Shown: positions 9,503-19,378 of the stretch, one piece after another | Numbering within the stretch: position 1 is the first letter of the stretch | Layout: every line of letters begins with the position of its first letter | Source: Fusobacteria bacterium ZRK30 | GTDB taxonomy: Bacteria; Fusobacteriota; Fusobacteriia; Fusobacteriales; Fusobacteriaceae | DNA: 64,000 nt | Direction: 5' to 3' | NCBI GenBank assembly: GCA_024628785.1 | Contig: CP102404.1 | Location: forward strand, 62,001-126,000 | Program-made: the position numbers and the translations under genes | The notes under the pieces: generated by a model | Database searches by the model: none | Told to the model about the DNA's origin: nothing | The model's input: only the letters and a program-made list of their open reading frames with translations

Positions 9503-10414
9503 TAGATAATCTATGAGAATATCAATACTATTCATCTTTATTGGTATCTCTTCAACATCTGAACAGATAAAAATAATATTTTTCTTAACCCCTTTACCTT
9601 CAAATCTTTTTTTTAGAAAAACTTGTGAATCCAAATTTAAATCTACAGAAATATAGGTAGTATCTTCACTGAGGTTATCATAAATATTATTCAGAAAAAA
9701 ACCTATACCGCTTCCTACCTCCAATAGAACCTTGTTTCTTAAAAAATTATTGGGAATTATATTGGAAAACCACTGGGAGTTTTTATAAATATTATCTAAC
9801 AGCTCCTCCTCGGTATTATCAATATAGTTTAATAAAAAATCTTTAGGATAATCACAACGACTCTCAAAAGGAGTCTGTGAGATAATAAGAATCCCATCTG
9901 TAATTATATATTCTTTTTCACAATGACATTTAAGAATTCCTTCTAAAATCTGATTATCCTCTATATTCCCCTTATAAATTTCGAGATTGGATTGACAAAC
10001 AGGACATTGTAACAGATGAAGACAGTTTAAAGGGATCCCTATCTTTATTTTAGAATTTTCCTCATGTAACAGTAAGCTTTCGATTTCCTTTTCAAGTCCT
10101 TTATCAATTTTTCTTAAATGCTTAATCTCTTCTTTTACCTCTTTACTTTTTTGAAGATAGTATTTTTTATACAAATAAGAGCTGGTTTTTAAATCGAGAT
10201 TTCCTAATCTTTTGGTTAAAAGAATACTTTTAATCTCACTTAAAGTAAAATTCAAAGATTTTAAATGTAAAAGCTGATTTAATGTATTTTGATCATTTTC
10301 TGTAAAATTATATTGATTATTAATTTTTTTAGGATTAAGAATTCCAAGGTCTATATAATGTCTGATCGTATCCTTAGTAAGATTATTTTGTCTTGTAAAA
10401 TTTCCTATTTTCAT
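9497..10414 (-). pseudogene. MerR / Zn-ribbon / SAM-methyltransferase fusion, 5' part, cut by IS21
   Basis: The start is ATG 10414 with GAGGAG just upstream; the frame is open further upstream but without a ribosome site. Domains in order: MerR-type winged helix (MKIGNFTRQNNLTKDTIRHY, residues 1-70), a basic helical linker, a Trm112/RlmA-like zinc ribbon (CPVC ... CHC, then ITDGILIIS), and a Rossmann methyltransferase with motif I LLEVGSGIGFF and acidic motif II SVDLN. The frame enters the IS end after DYLTS; the missing C-terminus is at 6893-7201. It lies downstream of an ABC exporter operon in the same direction. A drug-responsive rRNA or small-molecule methyltransferase is plausible but inferred. 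Confidence 0.8.
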
Positions 10415-10550
10415 ATAGCTCTCCTCATATCTATGTTTATAAAAATTATTTTCACTCCAAAAAAAATGATAACTGTGATAGATAATTTTATCAAATAACC
10501 CGCTAATTTCCTTCTGCATTTTTTTTAGATTTCATAAACAGATCTGGATT

Positions 10551-11294
10551 TTAATAGTTATTATCTATCCCGTATTTTTTACCACTTTTATAGATCTTTC
10601 TGTATATTACTAATCCCAGTATAAAATAGATCACACTTACAAAGATCAACCTGATAATTAAATCTGCAGGGGTTTTATCATAATCAATTATACTTTTCGT
10701 TGCTTTTATAGCTAATGCTAAAGGCTGAAAATTATTAACCCATTGAATGATCTTAGGAAGGCTTGATTCAGGAACAACTCCACCGCTGGTGAAAAGAAGC
10801 ATATAAGAAATAATAGATACAAAGTTTCCTATCTTTGCTGTTTTTATTGTCATACTTGTAATTATATAACCAAGACCTTGAAGAGCTATAAAGAGAGAAA
10901 AGCCTATCAATAAAATTTTTATATCAAAGTAAAGCTTAAGATCAATAGTCAAAGTTCCTAGTAAAATAACAAAAAGTATTTGAAGTAGTGCAAAGCCCAG
11001 CCAAAAAATATTCCGATAAGTTACTATTTTCAAAAAAGAGACTGGCTTTAAAAGCAGCTGTTGAAGAGTTCCTGTCTGTTTCTCTTGAGATGTAGAAACA
11101 GATCCATTTGATATTATCCCGCTGGCTAAATACCAATAAATAAAAGTCAGATAATAACTTTTTGAATGATCTCCTAATCCCTGCATAAGTCCAAAAAATA
11201 TAATTGCTGTCATCAGCATCTCACTGATATATCCGGCACTGTATGCCTTTATTTCTAAAGTACACCTTTTGCACTCAGTTAAAAATATTCTCAT
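10551..11294 (-). CDS. ABC-2 type transporter permease
   Basis: 247 residues with six hydrophobic segments. The wording ASGIISNGSVSTSQEKQTGTLQQLLLKPVS is the conserved cytoplasmic loop of ABC-2 permeases (drug or polysaccharide export). Its start overlaps the stop of the upstream ATPase gene by 4 bases, so the two are translationally coupled. A half-size permease should act as a dimer with the ATPase. Confidence 0.87.
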   Translation of the reverse strand: MRIFLTECKRCTLEIKAYSAGYISEMLMTAIIFFGLMQGLGDHSKSYYLTFIYWYLASGIISNGSVSTSQEKQTGTLQQLLLKPVSFLKIVTYRNIFWLGFALLQILFVILLGTLTIDLKLYFDIKILLIGFSLFIALQGLGYIITSMTIKTAKIGNFVSIISYMLLFTSGGVVPESSLPKIIQWVNNFQPLALAIKATKSIIDYDKTPADLIIRLIFVSVIYFILGLVIYRKIYKSGKKYGIDNNY

Positions 11295-12232
11295 TTGCTT
11301 TCTCCTTTACTCAAGTTTATAATTGCATTCTCAAGTTCATTTTGTGTTAAAGAAAAATCCAGTATTTCATATTTATGCTTTATAAGGTCAGTTAAAATTT
11401 CATTGGAATCACTCTTTTCATCTATATAGATCTTAGTAATCTCATTTAAATAACTTTGTTTTAAAGATATAAACTCCTTTTCATCTTTTAAGGCACCTTT
11501 CACACTGATTACTTTTTTAGATTTTGCAAATTTCTTTTTGAATTCATCAATATGAGCACAAAACTCTATCTCTCCATTATTTAAATAAGCTATCCTGTCT
11601 GAAACCTCATCTACAGTAGATACTTCATGGGAAGTTAAGATTATTGAAATATTATGATTTTTAGATAATCCTTTCAATTTTTTTATTAATTCCTTAGTGG
11701 AAATTAGATCCAGACCTAAAGTTGGTTCATCTAAAAATAAAACCTTAGGAGTTCCTAATAGAGCTACTCCAATCCCTAACTTTTGTTTCATTCCAGTAGA
11801 AAGGTCTCCAGCTTTTTTATTTCGATGTTCATAAAGATCCAATTCTTTTAAAAGGCTTCCCCCTTTTTCTTTTATCTCACTTTTTTTTAGACCTAGTAAA
11901 CCACCATAATAATATAAGTTATCCATTGCGGAAATATAATTATATAAATTATTCTGCCCTTCTAAAATGACTCCCAAATCTTTGTAGAGATTATGTCCAT
12001 AGGATGAAACCTCTTTATTGTTAAACTTTATACTTCCTGAATCATAACTTATAAGCCCCATCATTGTTTTTAACAGTGTTGATTTCCCAGCTCCATTTTT
12101 TCCGATAACAGTTATAATCTCTCCCCTTTTTATTTCTAGATTTATATTTTTCAATACTTCTTTTTTCCTGTAGCTTTTTTTCAAATCTTTTATTCTATAA
12201 ATTGATTGATCTTCATTGTTCATTAAATTCAT
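11291..12232 (-). CDS. ABC transporter ATP-binding protein
   Basis: 313 residues. Walker A GKNGAGKST, signature LSTGMKQKLGIG, Walker B VLFLDEPTLGLD and a switch histidine in LTSHEV are all intact. The C-terminal extension of about 90 residues is usual for ATPases of drug-export ABC-2 systems. It is first in an operon with the permease and, after a 136-base gap, the IS-broken MerR-methyltransferase. An AGGGGG ribosome site precedes the ATG by about 10 bases; an alternative ATG lies three codons later. Confidence 0.9.
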   Translation of the reverse strand: MNLMNNEDQSIYRIKDLKKSYRKKEVLKNINLEIKRGEIITVIGKNGAGKSTLLKTMMGLISYDSGSIKFNNKEVSSYGHNLYKDLGVILEGQNNLYNYISAMDNLYYYGGLLGLKKSEIKEKGGSLLKELDLYEHRNKKAGDLSTGMKQKLGIGVALLGTPKVLFLDEPTLGLDLISTKELIKKLKGLSKNHNISIILTSHEVSTVDEVSDRIAYLNNGEIEFCAHIDEFKKKFAKSKKVISVKGALKDEKEFISLKQSYLNEITKIYIDEKSDSNEILTDLIKHKYEILDFSLTQNELENAIINLSKGESK

Positions 12233-12264
12233 TTTTGATGGTCCCCCTTTTTAGCTTCAACATG

Positions 12265-12293
12265 TTTATACGATTATTCTTTTGAGTTGTCAA
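12265..12293 (-). promoter_or_regulatory. promoter of the ABC exporter operon
   Basis: Minus-strand TTGACA (12293-12288), 17-base spacer, TATAAA (12270-12265). The spacer is normal, not the 19 bases of classic MerR-activated promoters. Confidence 0.75.
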
Positions 12294-12463
12294 CAAAATG
12301 TTTTTATTTTGCAATATTGTCTATTTTCAAAATTGTCGCAGCGATATTTTTTTCACAGTTTTCTCCTCTATTTCAAACAAAGTTTTCTTGATTATGATAA
12401 AATTTATTTATAGAAAATTATTTACAGTAAACATGATACCGTTTTCTAAAAAAGGAGAATCAC

Positions 12464-12922
12464 ATGCTAGAAAATTTAAAACTGTCACTGATTACAGGAA
12501 TTTCCATATTAACTGCCCTGTCTATAGGAACTCTCCTCCACATTAACTCTTTATTTTATGCTTGTATTGCAGCAGTGGTAGTGTCCCAGTCCTGCCATAA
12601 AAAAGTTATTCAATTGGGAATAAAAAGACTTTATGGAACAATTATAGGAGCCCTTATGGGTTTATTTTTTTACCACTGCCTTCCCCACTCAAACTATATC
12701 TATGCCTTAGGTGTTTTTCTGGTAGTTTTTATCTGTTCTAATTTTTTAAAAGCCCCCTCAAATATGGCAGGAATAGTATTTTTAGCTATCTCTATCAATT
12801 TAGGAGGAATTTCCAGTTCCTTTTATGCTTTTCACAGAATAATAGATACTGGGGTTGGGATCATCTCCACAGTCTTTGTTACTGTTATCTTTACATTTTT
12901 AGAAGATAAATTAAAAAAATAA
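12464..12922 (+). CDS. FUSC / aromatic acid exporter-like membrane protein
   Basis: 152 residues, four to five hydrophobic segments. The stretch KLSLITGISILTALSIGTLLHINSLF followed by GIKRLYGTIIGALMGLFF resembles the N-terminal membrane half of FUSC/ArAE family proteins, without the soluble C-terminal domain. AAAGGAG precedes the ATG at 7 bases. Substrate unknown. Monocistronic. Confidence 0.65.
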   Translation: MLENLKLSLITGISILTALSIGTLLHINSLFYACIAAVVVSQSCHKKVIQLGIKRLYGTIIGALMGLFFYHCLPHSNYIYALGVFLVVFICSNFLKAPSNMAGIVFLAISINLGGISSSFYAFHRIIDTGVGIISTVFVTVIFTFLEDKLKK

Positions 12923-12965
12923 TTCCTGAATAAAAATTTAATATTTTGTATTCATAAAATAATAA

Positions 12966-12994
12966 TTGACATTATCATTTAAAGAATATATCAT
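12966..12994 (+). promoter_or_regulatory. promoter of gltB
   Basis: TTGACA (12966-12971), 17 bases, TATCAT (12989-12994), followed by a roughly 90-base A/T-rich leader and AAGGAGG before gltB. Confidence 0.65.
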
Positions 12995-13091
12995 TAATGA
13001 ATGAAGTATTCAGTATATATATGCAAATTATATAAATATAATATTATTATACTATAAATATAGGTAGAAACTTGAAATCAAGGAGGAATTT

Positions 13092-16000
13092 ATGAAAGAA
13101 CATTCAAATTGTGGAATAGGAGTAGTAGCAGATATAAACAATGTCCCTCAGCACCAGATAGTCAGAGAGGGTATAAAAATATTGAATAGGTTAGAGCATC
13201 GTGGAGGAACCCTAAGAGACGGCAGCGGAGATGGTGCCGGTCTTTTAGTTCAGGTTCCAAAGGACTTTTTTAAAGAAAAAGTCGGTATAGATGGAGATTA
13301 CCATGTAGCTATGACATTTCTGCCTAAAGATAAACTCTTAAGAAAAATTTGTATAGATATAATTCTAGAGGAGGTTTCTTTAGCCGAAGGTATTATGGCA
13401 GGTGAAAGAGAAGTTCCTGTAAAGAAGGAGATCCTTGGAACCAGTGCAAAAAAATCTCTTCCATATATATATCAATATTTTATAGAGATCCCTCAAAATA
13501 AAAATAATTTTTCTGCATATAATCTGAGGAGAAGTATAGAAAAAAGAATTTCTGCTGAAGGAATATTAAAAAAAGATTTTTATTTTGCTTCATTTTCCAA
13601 TAAAACAGTAGTTTATAAGGGGCTTATTACCCCCAAACAATTCAATGAATTTTATGTAGATCTTTCTGAAGAAAGTTTTAAATCAGCCTATGTTATGATT
13701 CATCAGAGGTTCAGTACAAATACACTCCCTTCATGGGATCTGGCACAGCCATTTAGAACTCTAGAACATAATGGAGAGATCAACACAATAAATGGTAATA
13801 CAGCCTGGATAGAAGCCAGAAAAAATGATACTTATTCCAAAGAATACTCAAAAAATCAAATAGAACAAATATTTCCCCTTACCAGTCCTGAAAATTCAGA
13901 CAGTGCCAATCTCGACAGTGTAGTAGAATTTATGATGTATACCGGAAAAAAACTTCCTGAGATAGTTACAACTCTGGTTCCTCAGGCGTGGGAAAAAAAT
14001 AATAATTTAGAAAAAAATTTAAAAGAATATTATGAAGCTAAATCCCTAGTAATGGAACCTTGGGACGGCCCTGCCGGACTTATTACATCTAATGGAGATG
14101 AGATCTTTGCATCTTTAGATAGAAATGGTCTGAGACCTATGAGATATACCATAACTAAGGATAACAAACTTATTATCTCTTCTGAAATGGGAGTATTGGA
14201 CACAGAATTTTCAAAGATTGCCTATAGCGGAAAGTTAAGTGCAGGGGAATTTCTGCATTTAGATCTTATAGAAAAAAAATTACTCACCAGGGATGAGATA
14301 ATAGAAAAAATTGTCAGTGGGACAGATTACAATGAAGAGATAAAAAATCTAAAAAAATATAGTAGAGTAGGGGAAGTAAAAGCTGATCTAAAAATAGAAG
14401 AAGTAGAAGATCTTTTAGAGAGATATTCATATACCAAGGAAGATATAGATATGTCTATAGAACATCTGGCCAATGAGGGAAAAGAAGTTGTGGCATCTAC
14501 AAATTACGATGTCCCTCTGGCTGTACTGGATGATAAAAATCCCAGATTGTTCTTTGATTATTTCAAGCAGAAATTCGCCCAGGTAACCAACCCACCTACT
14601 GATTCCATAAGGGAAAAATCAATATTTTCTATTACTTCTAATTTTGGAGGAAGAAAAAATCTTTTGGATCCCACTGAAGACAGGGGAATTATATACCAAT
14701 TTACCTCTCCCATAGTAGAAAATAAACATATAAAGGAGTTAAAACAACAAAATTCAGCTGTAATTTCAACAGAATTTCAAGAAAATATAAAAAAATCTTT
14801 AGAAGATATCATAGAAACAGCTATATCAAATGCAGAGTTAAATAAAAATATCATCCTTACCGATAGAAATACCCAAAGATCTATCCCTATATTACTTGCT
14901 GTCTCTGCAGTGCATCATGCCCTTATAAAAAAAGGATTAAGAGGGAAAATCGGCCTGGCTGCAGAGAGTGGTGAAATTCGTGAGATTACTCATTATGCCC
15001 TTCTTATCGGATATGGAGCGGATCTTGTCAATCCATACCTTGTATTGGAATATCTTGCAGTTAAAAAGCTCGATACGGTTAAATATTTAAAAGCAGTAGA
15101 TAGCGGTATACAGAAGATAATGTCTAAGATGGGAATTTCTTCCATCGCATCCTACAGAGGAGCCAAAATTTTTGAAAGTATCGGATTATCCCGTGAATTC
15201 TGCAATAAATATATGGGAAATACATCTTCAGACCTTGACGGACTAGACATAGAAGAGATCCAAAGAGAAGTTATTTTTAGAGAAGAGGCTGGATATTCCC
15301 ATAAGAAAAGTATCGGAGAGTTTGTATCTATAAAAAATGGATTATCCCATAAAAATTCATATGATATGGTAAAAAACCTTCAGGAAGCGATCTATTCAAA
15401 TGACTACACAAAATATAAGGAATATTCCCATGATTTTCATAAGATAAAGGGAACTTTGAGGGATTATTTTATCCTGAATAAAAACCCTATTCCATTGTCC
15501 CAGGTGGAATCTGAGGAAAGTATATTAAAAAGATTTGTGGCAGGTGCTATGTCTTTTGGAGCTCTCTCCAAGGAAGCTCATGAAACTATAGCTATAGCCT
15601 TTAATTCCATCGGATCTATGTCAAATTCAGGTGAAGGCGGAGAAGATACAGAAAGATTGAAGGATAACAGGATCTCCCAGGTAAAACAGATTGCCAGTGG
15701 GCGATTTGGTGTAACAGCTAATTATCTGATCCATGCCAAAGAACTTCAAATAAAGATGGCTCAGGGAGCAAAGCCTGGAGAAGGGGGACATCTTCCTGGA
15801 CATAAGGTAAGTGATTCCATTGGAAAAGTAAGAAATACAGTTCCGGGAACAGATCTTATATCTCCTCCTCCCCACCATGATATCTACTCCATAGAAGATT
15901 TGGCTCAGCTGATATTTGACCTGAAAAATTTAAATACAAATGCCAAGGTAAGTGTAAAATTGGCCAGTGAAAAAGGTGTTGGAATAATAGCCAGTGGGAC

Positions 16001-17327
16001 AGTCAAGGCAGGAGCCGATAAGGTAGTTATATCAGGATTTGACGGTGGAACAGGAGCAGCAGTGTCCTCATCTATGAAATTTACAGCTACCCCATGGGAA
16101 CTTGGTCTTTCAGATACCCACAAGGTTTTATGTGAAAATGAGCTGAGAGATCTGGTTAAACTTCAGGTAGATGGTGGAATAAAAACAGGGTACGACATTG
16201 TTGTAGCAGCTCTTCTGGGAGCAGATGAATATGCCTTTGGAAGCGGACTTCTTGTGGCTGAAGGCTGTATCTTCTGTAGAAGATGCCATACCAATTCATG
16301 TCCTGTAGGAATAACAACCCAAAGAGAGGAATTAAGAGAAAAATTCACCGGGTCACCAGAAGATATCCTTACATATTTAAAATTTATAGCATCTGAAGTA
16401 AGGGAACTCCTTGCATCTATAGGAGCTAAAAGTATAGAAGAAATAATTGGAAGATCTTCTCTTTTATCTTCTGATTTAGGTATTGGGTATAAGAGATCTA
16501 AGTTAAATTTTGATCCTATCTTCAGAGAGGTCAGAAGTCAAAAAGAATACTGTGGAAATATAAATATAGTAGATCCTTTAAATAAAATGATATGTCAAAT
16601 TTCAAATCATGGATATTTGAAATATCACGGAATAATTGATAATACAAATAGATCTTTTGGGACTACAGTAGCCGGAAAATCTCAGTTAGAGGCTTTCCAC
16701 AATAATGAAAAAACAGATTTAAATATAGAGCTCAGAGGATATTCTGGACAGAGTTTTGGAGCCTTTGCCGTAGAGGGACAGAAGATAACCTTGGAAGGTT
16801 ATGGAAATGACTATGTCGCTAAGGGTCTCTCTGGAGGAACTATTATAATCAAAAAACCCCAAGAGGCAGATTACCCGTCTAGTATGGGGTGTATCGCTGG
16901 AAATACAGTATTATATGGTGCTACAGGGGGAGAATTATACTTAAATGGTAGTGCTGGAGAACGATTTGCAGTAAGAAATTCTGGAGCTTCTGCTGTGGTA
17001 GAAGGTATAGGAAATCATGGCTGTGAATATATGACTGGAGGACTTGTTGTTATCCTAGGAAATACAGGAAATAACTTTGGAGCAGGAATGAGTGGAGGAA
17101 TAGCCTATCTGCTGAAAGAAAACTTTTTAGAATCCAATATAAATATGGATATGGTAGAGTGCTTTGATCTCAACGAAAATGATGTGGAAATCCTAGAAAA
17201 TTTGTTGAAAAATCATCTGGATCATACAAATAATAAGGTTGCAGGAGATCTTCTGGCAGTAGGAATCAAAAATAACTTTATAAAGATAGCCTCTAGAAGA
17301 TATTTGGAAAAAACAAAAAATATATAA
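13092..17327 (+). CDS. gltB: glutamate synthase large subunit (GOGAT)
   Basis: 1411 residues, slightly shorter than the usual 1480-1530. A six-residue propeptide precedes Cys7 (NCGIGVVAD), the nucleophile of the glutamine amidotransferase domain. The central and FMN-binding domains follow (VKLASEKGVGIIASG, FDGGTGAA, LQVDGGIKTG). The 3Fe-4S cluster ligands are C1059, C1065 and C1070 in the C-x5-C-x4-C pattern, with one extra cysteine (C1062). The C-terminal beta-helix domain is glycine-rich. No gltD follows; the next gene is convergent. It therefore works with a GltD encoded elsewhere or accepts electrons from ferredoxin. Confidence 0.96.
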   Translation: MKEHSNCGIGVVADINNVPQHQIVREGIKILNRLEHRGGTLRDGSGDGAGLLVQVPKDFFKEKVGIDGDYHVAMTFLPKDKLLRKICIDIILEEVSLAEGIMAGEREVPVKKEILGTSAKKSLPYIYQYFIEIPQNKNNFSAYNLRRSIEKRISAEGILKKDFYFASFSNKTVVYKGLITPKQFNEFYVDLSEESFKSAYVMIHQRFSTNTLPSWDLAQPFRTLEHNGEINTINGNTAWIEARKNDTYSKEYSKNQIEQIFPLTSPENSDSANLDSVVEFMMYTGKKLPEIVTTLVPQAWEKNNNLEKNLKEYYEAKSLVMEPWDGPAGLITSNGDEIFASLDRNGLRPMRYTITKDNKLIISSEMGVLDTEFSKIAYSGKLSAGEFLHLDLIEKKLLTRDEIIEKIVSGTDYNEEIKNLKKYSRVGEVKADLKIEEVEDLLERYSYTKEDIDMSIEHLANEGKEVVASTNYDVPLAVLDDKNPRLFFDYFKQKFAQVTNPPTDSIREKSIFSITSNFGGRKNLLDPTEDRGIIYQFTSPIVENKHIKELKQQNSAVISTEFQENIKKSLEDIIETAISNAELNKNIILTDRNTQRSIPILLAVSAVHHALIKKGLRGKIGLAAESGEIREITHYALLIGYGADLVNPYLVLEYLAVKKLDTVKYLKAVDSGIQKIMSKMGISSIASYRGAKIFESIGLSREFCNKYMGNTSSDLDGLDIEEIQREVIFREEAGYSHKKSIGEFVSIKNGLSHKNSYDMVKNLQEAIYSNDYTKYKEYSHDFHKIKGTLRDYFILNKNPIPLSQVESEESILKRFVAGAMSFGALSKEAHETIAIAFNSIGSMSNSGEGGEDTERLKDNRISQVKQIASGRFGVTANYLIHAKELQIKMAQGAKPGEGGHLPGHKVSDSIGKVRNTVPGTDLISPPPHHDIYSIEDLAQLIFDLKNLNTNAKVSVKLASEKGVGIIASGTVKAGADKVVISGFDGGTGAAVSSSMKFTATPWELGLSDTHKVLCENELRDLVKLQVDGGIKTGYDIVVAALLGADEYAFGSGLLVAEGCIFCRRCHTNSCPVGITTQREELREKFTGSPEDILTYLKFIASEVRELLASIGAKSIEEIIGRSSLLSSDLGIGYKRSKLNFDPIFREVRSQKEYCGNINIVDPLNKMICQISNHGYLKYHGIIDNTNRSFGTTVAGKSQLEAFHNNEKTDLNIELRGYSGQSFGAFAVEGQKITLEGYGNDYVAKGLSGGTIIIKKPQEADYPSSMGCIAGNTVLYGATGGELYLNGSAGERFAVRNSGASAVVEGIGNHGCEYMTGGLVVILGNTGNNFGAGMSGGIAYLLKENFLESNINMDMVECFDLNENDVEILENLLKNHLDHTNNKVAGDLLAVGIKNNFIKIASRRYLEKTKNI

Positions 17328-17373
17328 AGAAGAAAAAGACAGATATTTTTTAATATCTGTCTTTTCTTCTTTA
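17327..17373. terminator. bidirectional terminator between gltB and ribBA
   Basis: GAAGAAAAAGACAGATAT pairs with ATATCTGTCTTTTCTTC around a TTTTTA loop, with A and T runs on the two sides. Confidence 0.85.
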
Positions 17374-17394
17374 TCTCTCAGTTAAACCTGATTT

Positions 17395-18591
17395 TTATAC
17401 CTCTTCCAGCATATGATCTAATTTTTCTTTCTTAGTTTTTAAATATCTTTTATTCTCTTCATTAGGTCTAATTTCAATATTTTCTCTCTCTACAACATCT
17501 ATCCCATAAGATTTTAATCCTTCTATCTTCTTAGGGTTATTTGTCATAAGTTTAACCGACTTTACTCCTAAGTCTTTTAATATCTGAGATCCCAATACAT
17601 AATCCCTTAGATCTGCTTCAAATCCAAGTTTTTCATTGGCTTCCACAGTGTCTAATCCCTGGTCCTGCAGATTATAGGCTTTCATCTTGTTATAAAGCCC
17701 TATTCCTCTTCCTTCCTGACGAAGATACAGGATAACTCCCTCTTCTTTTTCATCTATAGTTTTCATAGCCTTATGTAGTTGGGAACCACAGTCACATCTA
17801 CGAGAACCCAATACATCTCCTGTAAAACATTCAGAATGTATCCTTACCAATACCTCTTCCTTACCCTTTACATCTCCTTTTACTAAGGCGATATGTTCTT
17901 TATCATCCAGGCAGTTTTCATAGGCATGAAGGTTAAATTCTCCCCACTGTGTAGGCATCTTAGCTACTGCCACTTCGTTGACTAAAACATCATTTTCTTT
18001 TCTGTATTTTATAAGATCTTCTATACTTACAAGTTTTAAATTATGCTTTTTAGCAAATATTTTTAAGTCATCTAATCTTGCCATGGTACCGTCGTCTTTT
18101 AAAATTTCACAGATTACACCCATTGGTTTTAACCCCGCTAAACGTGCAAAATCTACAGATGCTTCAGTATGACCATTTCTGATCAAAACGCCTCCATCTT
18201 TTGCTACAAGGGGAAATAAGTGTCCCGGTCTGTTAAAGTCATCAGCACCTTTATTTCTGTCAGCCAGATCTTTTATAGTCTGTACCCTGTCTCTAATAGA
18301 TATTCCTGTAGTAGTATCTTTTGAATCCACAGATACTGTAAAAGCTGTTCCATGGGGATCGGTATTATTTCCTACCATTTGATCTAACTTTAATTCCTTG
18401 GCTCTTACTCTATCCATTGGAATACAAGTAAGTCCTCTAGCATGAGTAGCCATAAAATTAATAGCATCATAGGATACCATATCTGCTGCCATTACTATAT
18501 CCCCTTCATTTTCTCTATCTTCATCATCTACTACTATTATCATCTTTCCCTGTTTTATATCTTCAATTGCATCTTTTATATTATCTAACAT
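17395..18591 (-). CDS. ribBA: bifunctional DHBP synthase / GTP cyclohydrolase II
   Basis: 398 residues. The N-terminal RibB domain (about 1-200) makes 3,4-dihydroxybutanone 4-phosphate from ribulose 5-phosphate, with the acidic loop DDEDRENEGDIVMAAD. The C-terminal RibA domain opens GTP, with zinc cysteines in ECFTGDVLGSRRCDCGSQ and the RQEGRGIGL motif. Last gene of the riboflavin operon, 119 bases after ribE. Confidence 0.96.
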   Translation of the reverse strand: MLDNIKDAIEDIKQGKMIIVVDDEDRENEGDIVMAADMVSYDAINFMATHARGLTCIPMDRVRAKELKLDQMVGNNTDPHGTAFTVSVDSKDTTTGISIRDRVQTIKDLADRNKGADDFNRPGHLFPLVAKDGGVLIRNGHTEASVDFARLAGLKPMGVICEILKDDGTMARLDDLKIFAKKHNLKLVSIEDLIKYRKENDVLVNEVAVAKMPTQWGEFNLHAYENCLDDKEHIALVKGDVKGKEEVLVRIHSECFTGDVLGSRRCDCGSQLHKAMKTIDEKEEGVILYLRQEGRGIGLYNKMKAYNLQDQGLDTVEANEKLGFEADLRDYVLGSQILKDLGVKSVKLMTNNPKKIEGLKSYGIDVVERENIEIRPNEENKRYLKTKKEKLDHMLEEV

Positions 18592-18710
18592 AGTTATTCT
18601 CCCTTTTTCAAAATTTTTTAATACAACTCTTTTATTGATTTCAAAATTTATTTTTCACAACAAATAAAAATTATTGTCGATGAAGACTGATATTTAACGA
18701 TGACTAAGTT

Positions 18711-19367
18711 TTAATAGAATCCATTTTCAGCTAAAAAACCTTCTGTGATGCTGCTTTTTTTTTCGACATCTGCTTTTTCTTTAAAGTTCATCATTCTCTC
18801 TACATATTTTCCGATGAGATCGGTCTCTACATTGAGGTAATCTCCTATACTTTTACTTCCTAAAGTTATCATCTCCTGGGTATGAGGAATCAAAGATACA
18901 CTCAAGAAATCATCTCCAAAATCTACTACAGTCAGACTAGCTCCATCCAGGGTAATCCTTCCCTTTTCAACAACATATTTCATAAGTCGCGGCTCTACCT
19001 TTACCACATAGATTTTTGCTATTCCATCAGAATAGATATTAGATATCATTCCTTCACCATCTACATCGCCTGTTACCAGATGCCCCCCCAGGGGAGTGGC
19101 CAAAGTTATAGATTTTTCTAAATTTACTCGGTCTCCAACCTTTAATCTTTTCAGATTGGTTCTTTTGACACTTTCATGCATTATGTCAGCCTCGAAATAG
19201 TCGCTGCCTATCTTAGTAGCAGTCAGACAGGTTCCATTGGTAGCAATACTGTCTCCTAATTTAGCTCCTTCGATTACTTTTTCACACCTCAGTGTTATTT
19301 TAAGTGAAAGATCTCCCGTTTCCAGACCGATTACTTCCCCCATCTCCTCTACTAATCCTGTAAACAT
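18711..19367 (-). CDS. ribE: riboflavin synthase, alpha chain
   Basis: 218 residues. The start MFTGLVEEMGEV is diagnostic, and two homologous lumazine-binding repeats follow (the second starts near MFTG-like GHLVTGDVDG). It converts two 6,7-dimethyl-8-ribityllumazine molecules into riboflavin and the pyrimidine precursor. It follows ribD by 11 bases. The short C-terminal tail after the second repeat (KKSSITEGFLAENGFY) is normal for the family. Confidence 0.95.
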   Translation of the reverse strand: MFTGLVEEMGEVIGLETGDLSLKITLRCEKVIEGAKLGDSIATNGTCLTATKIGSDYFEADIMHESVKRTNLKRLKVGDRVNLEKSITLATPLGGHLVTGDVDGEGMISNIYSDGIAKIYVVKVEPRLMKYVVEKGRITLDGASLTVVDFGDDFLSVSLIPHTQEMITLGSKSIGDYLNVETDLIGKYVERMMNFKEKADVEKKSSITEGFLAENGFY

Positions 19368-19378
19368 AATTTTACTCC

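Noticed and set aside
12298-12546. 82-aa ORF overlapping the FUSC-like gene
   Set aside because: No ribosome site and out of frame with the better-supported gene at 12464.
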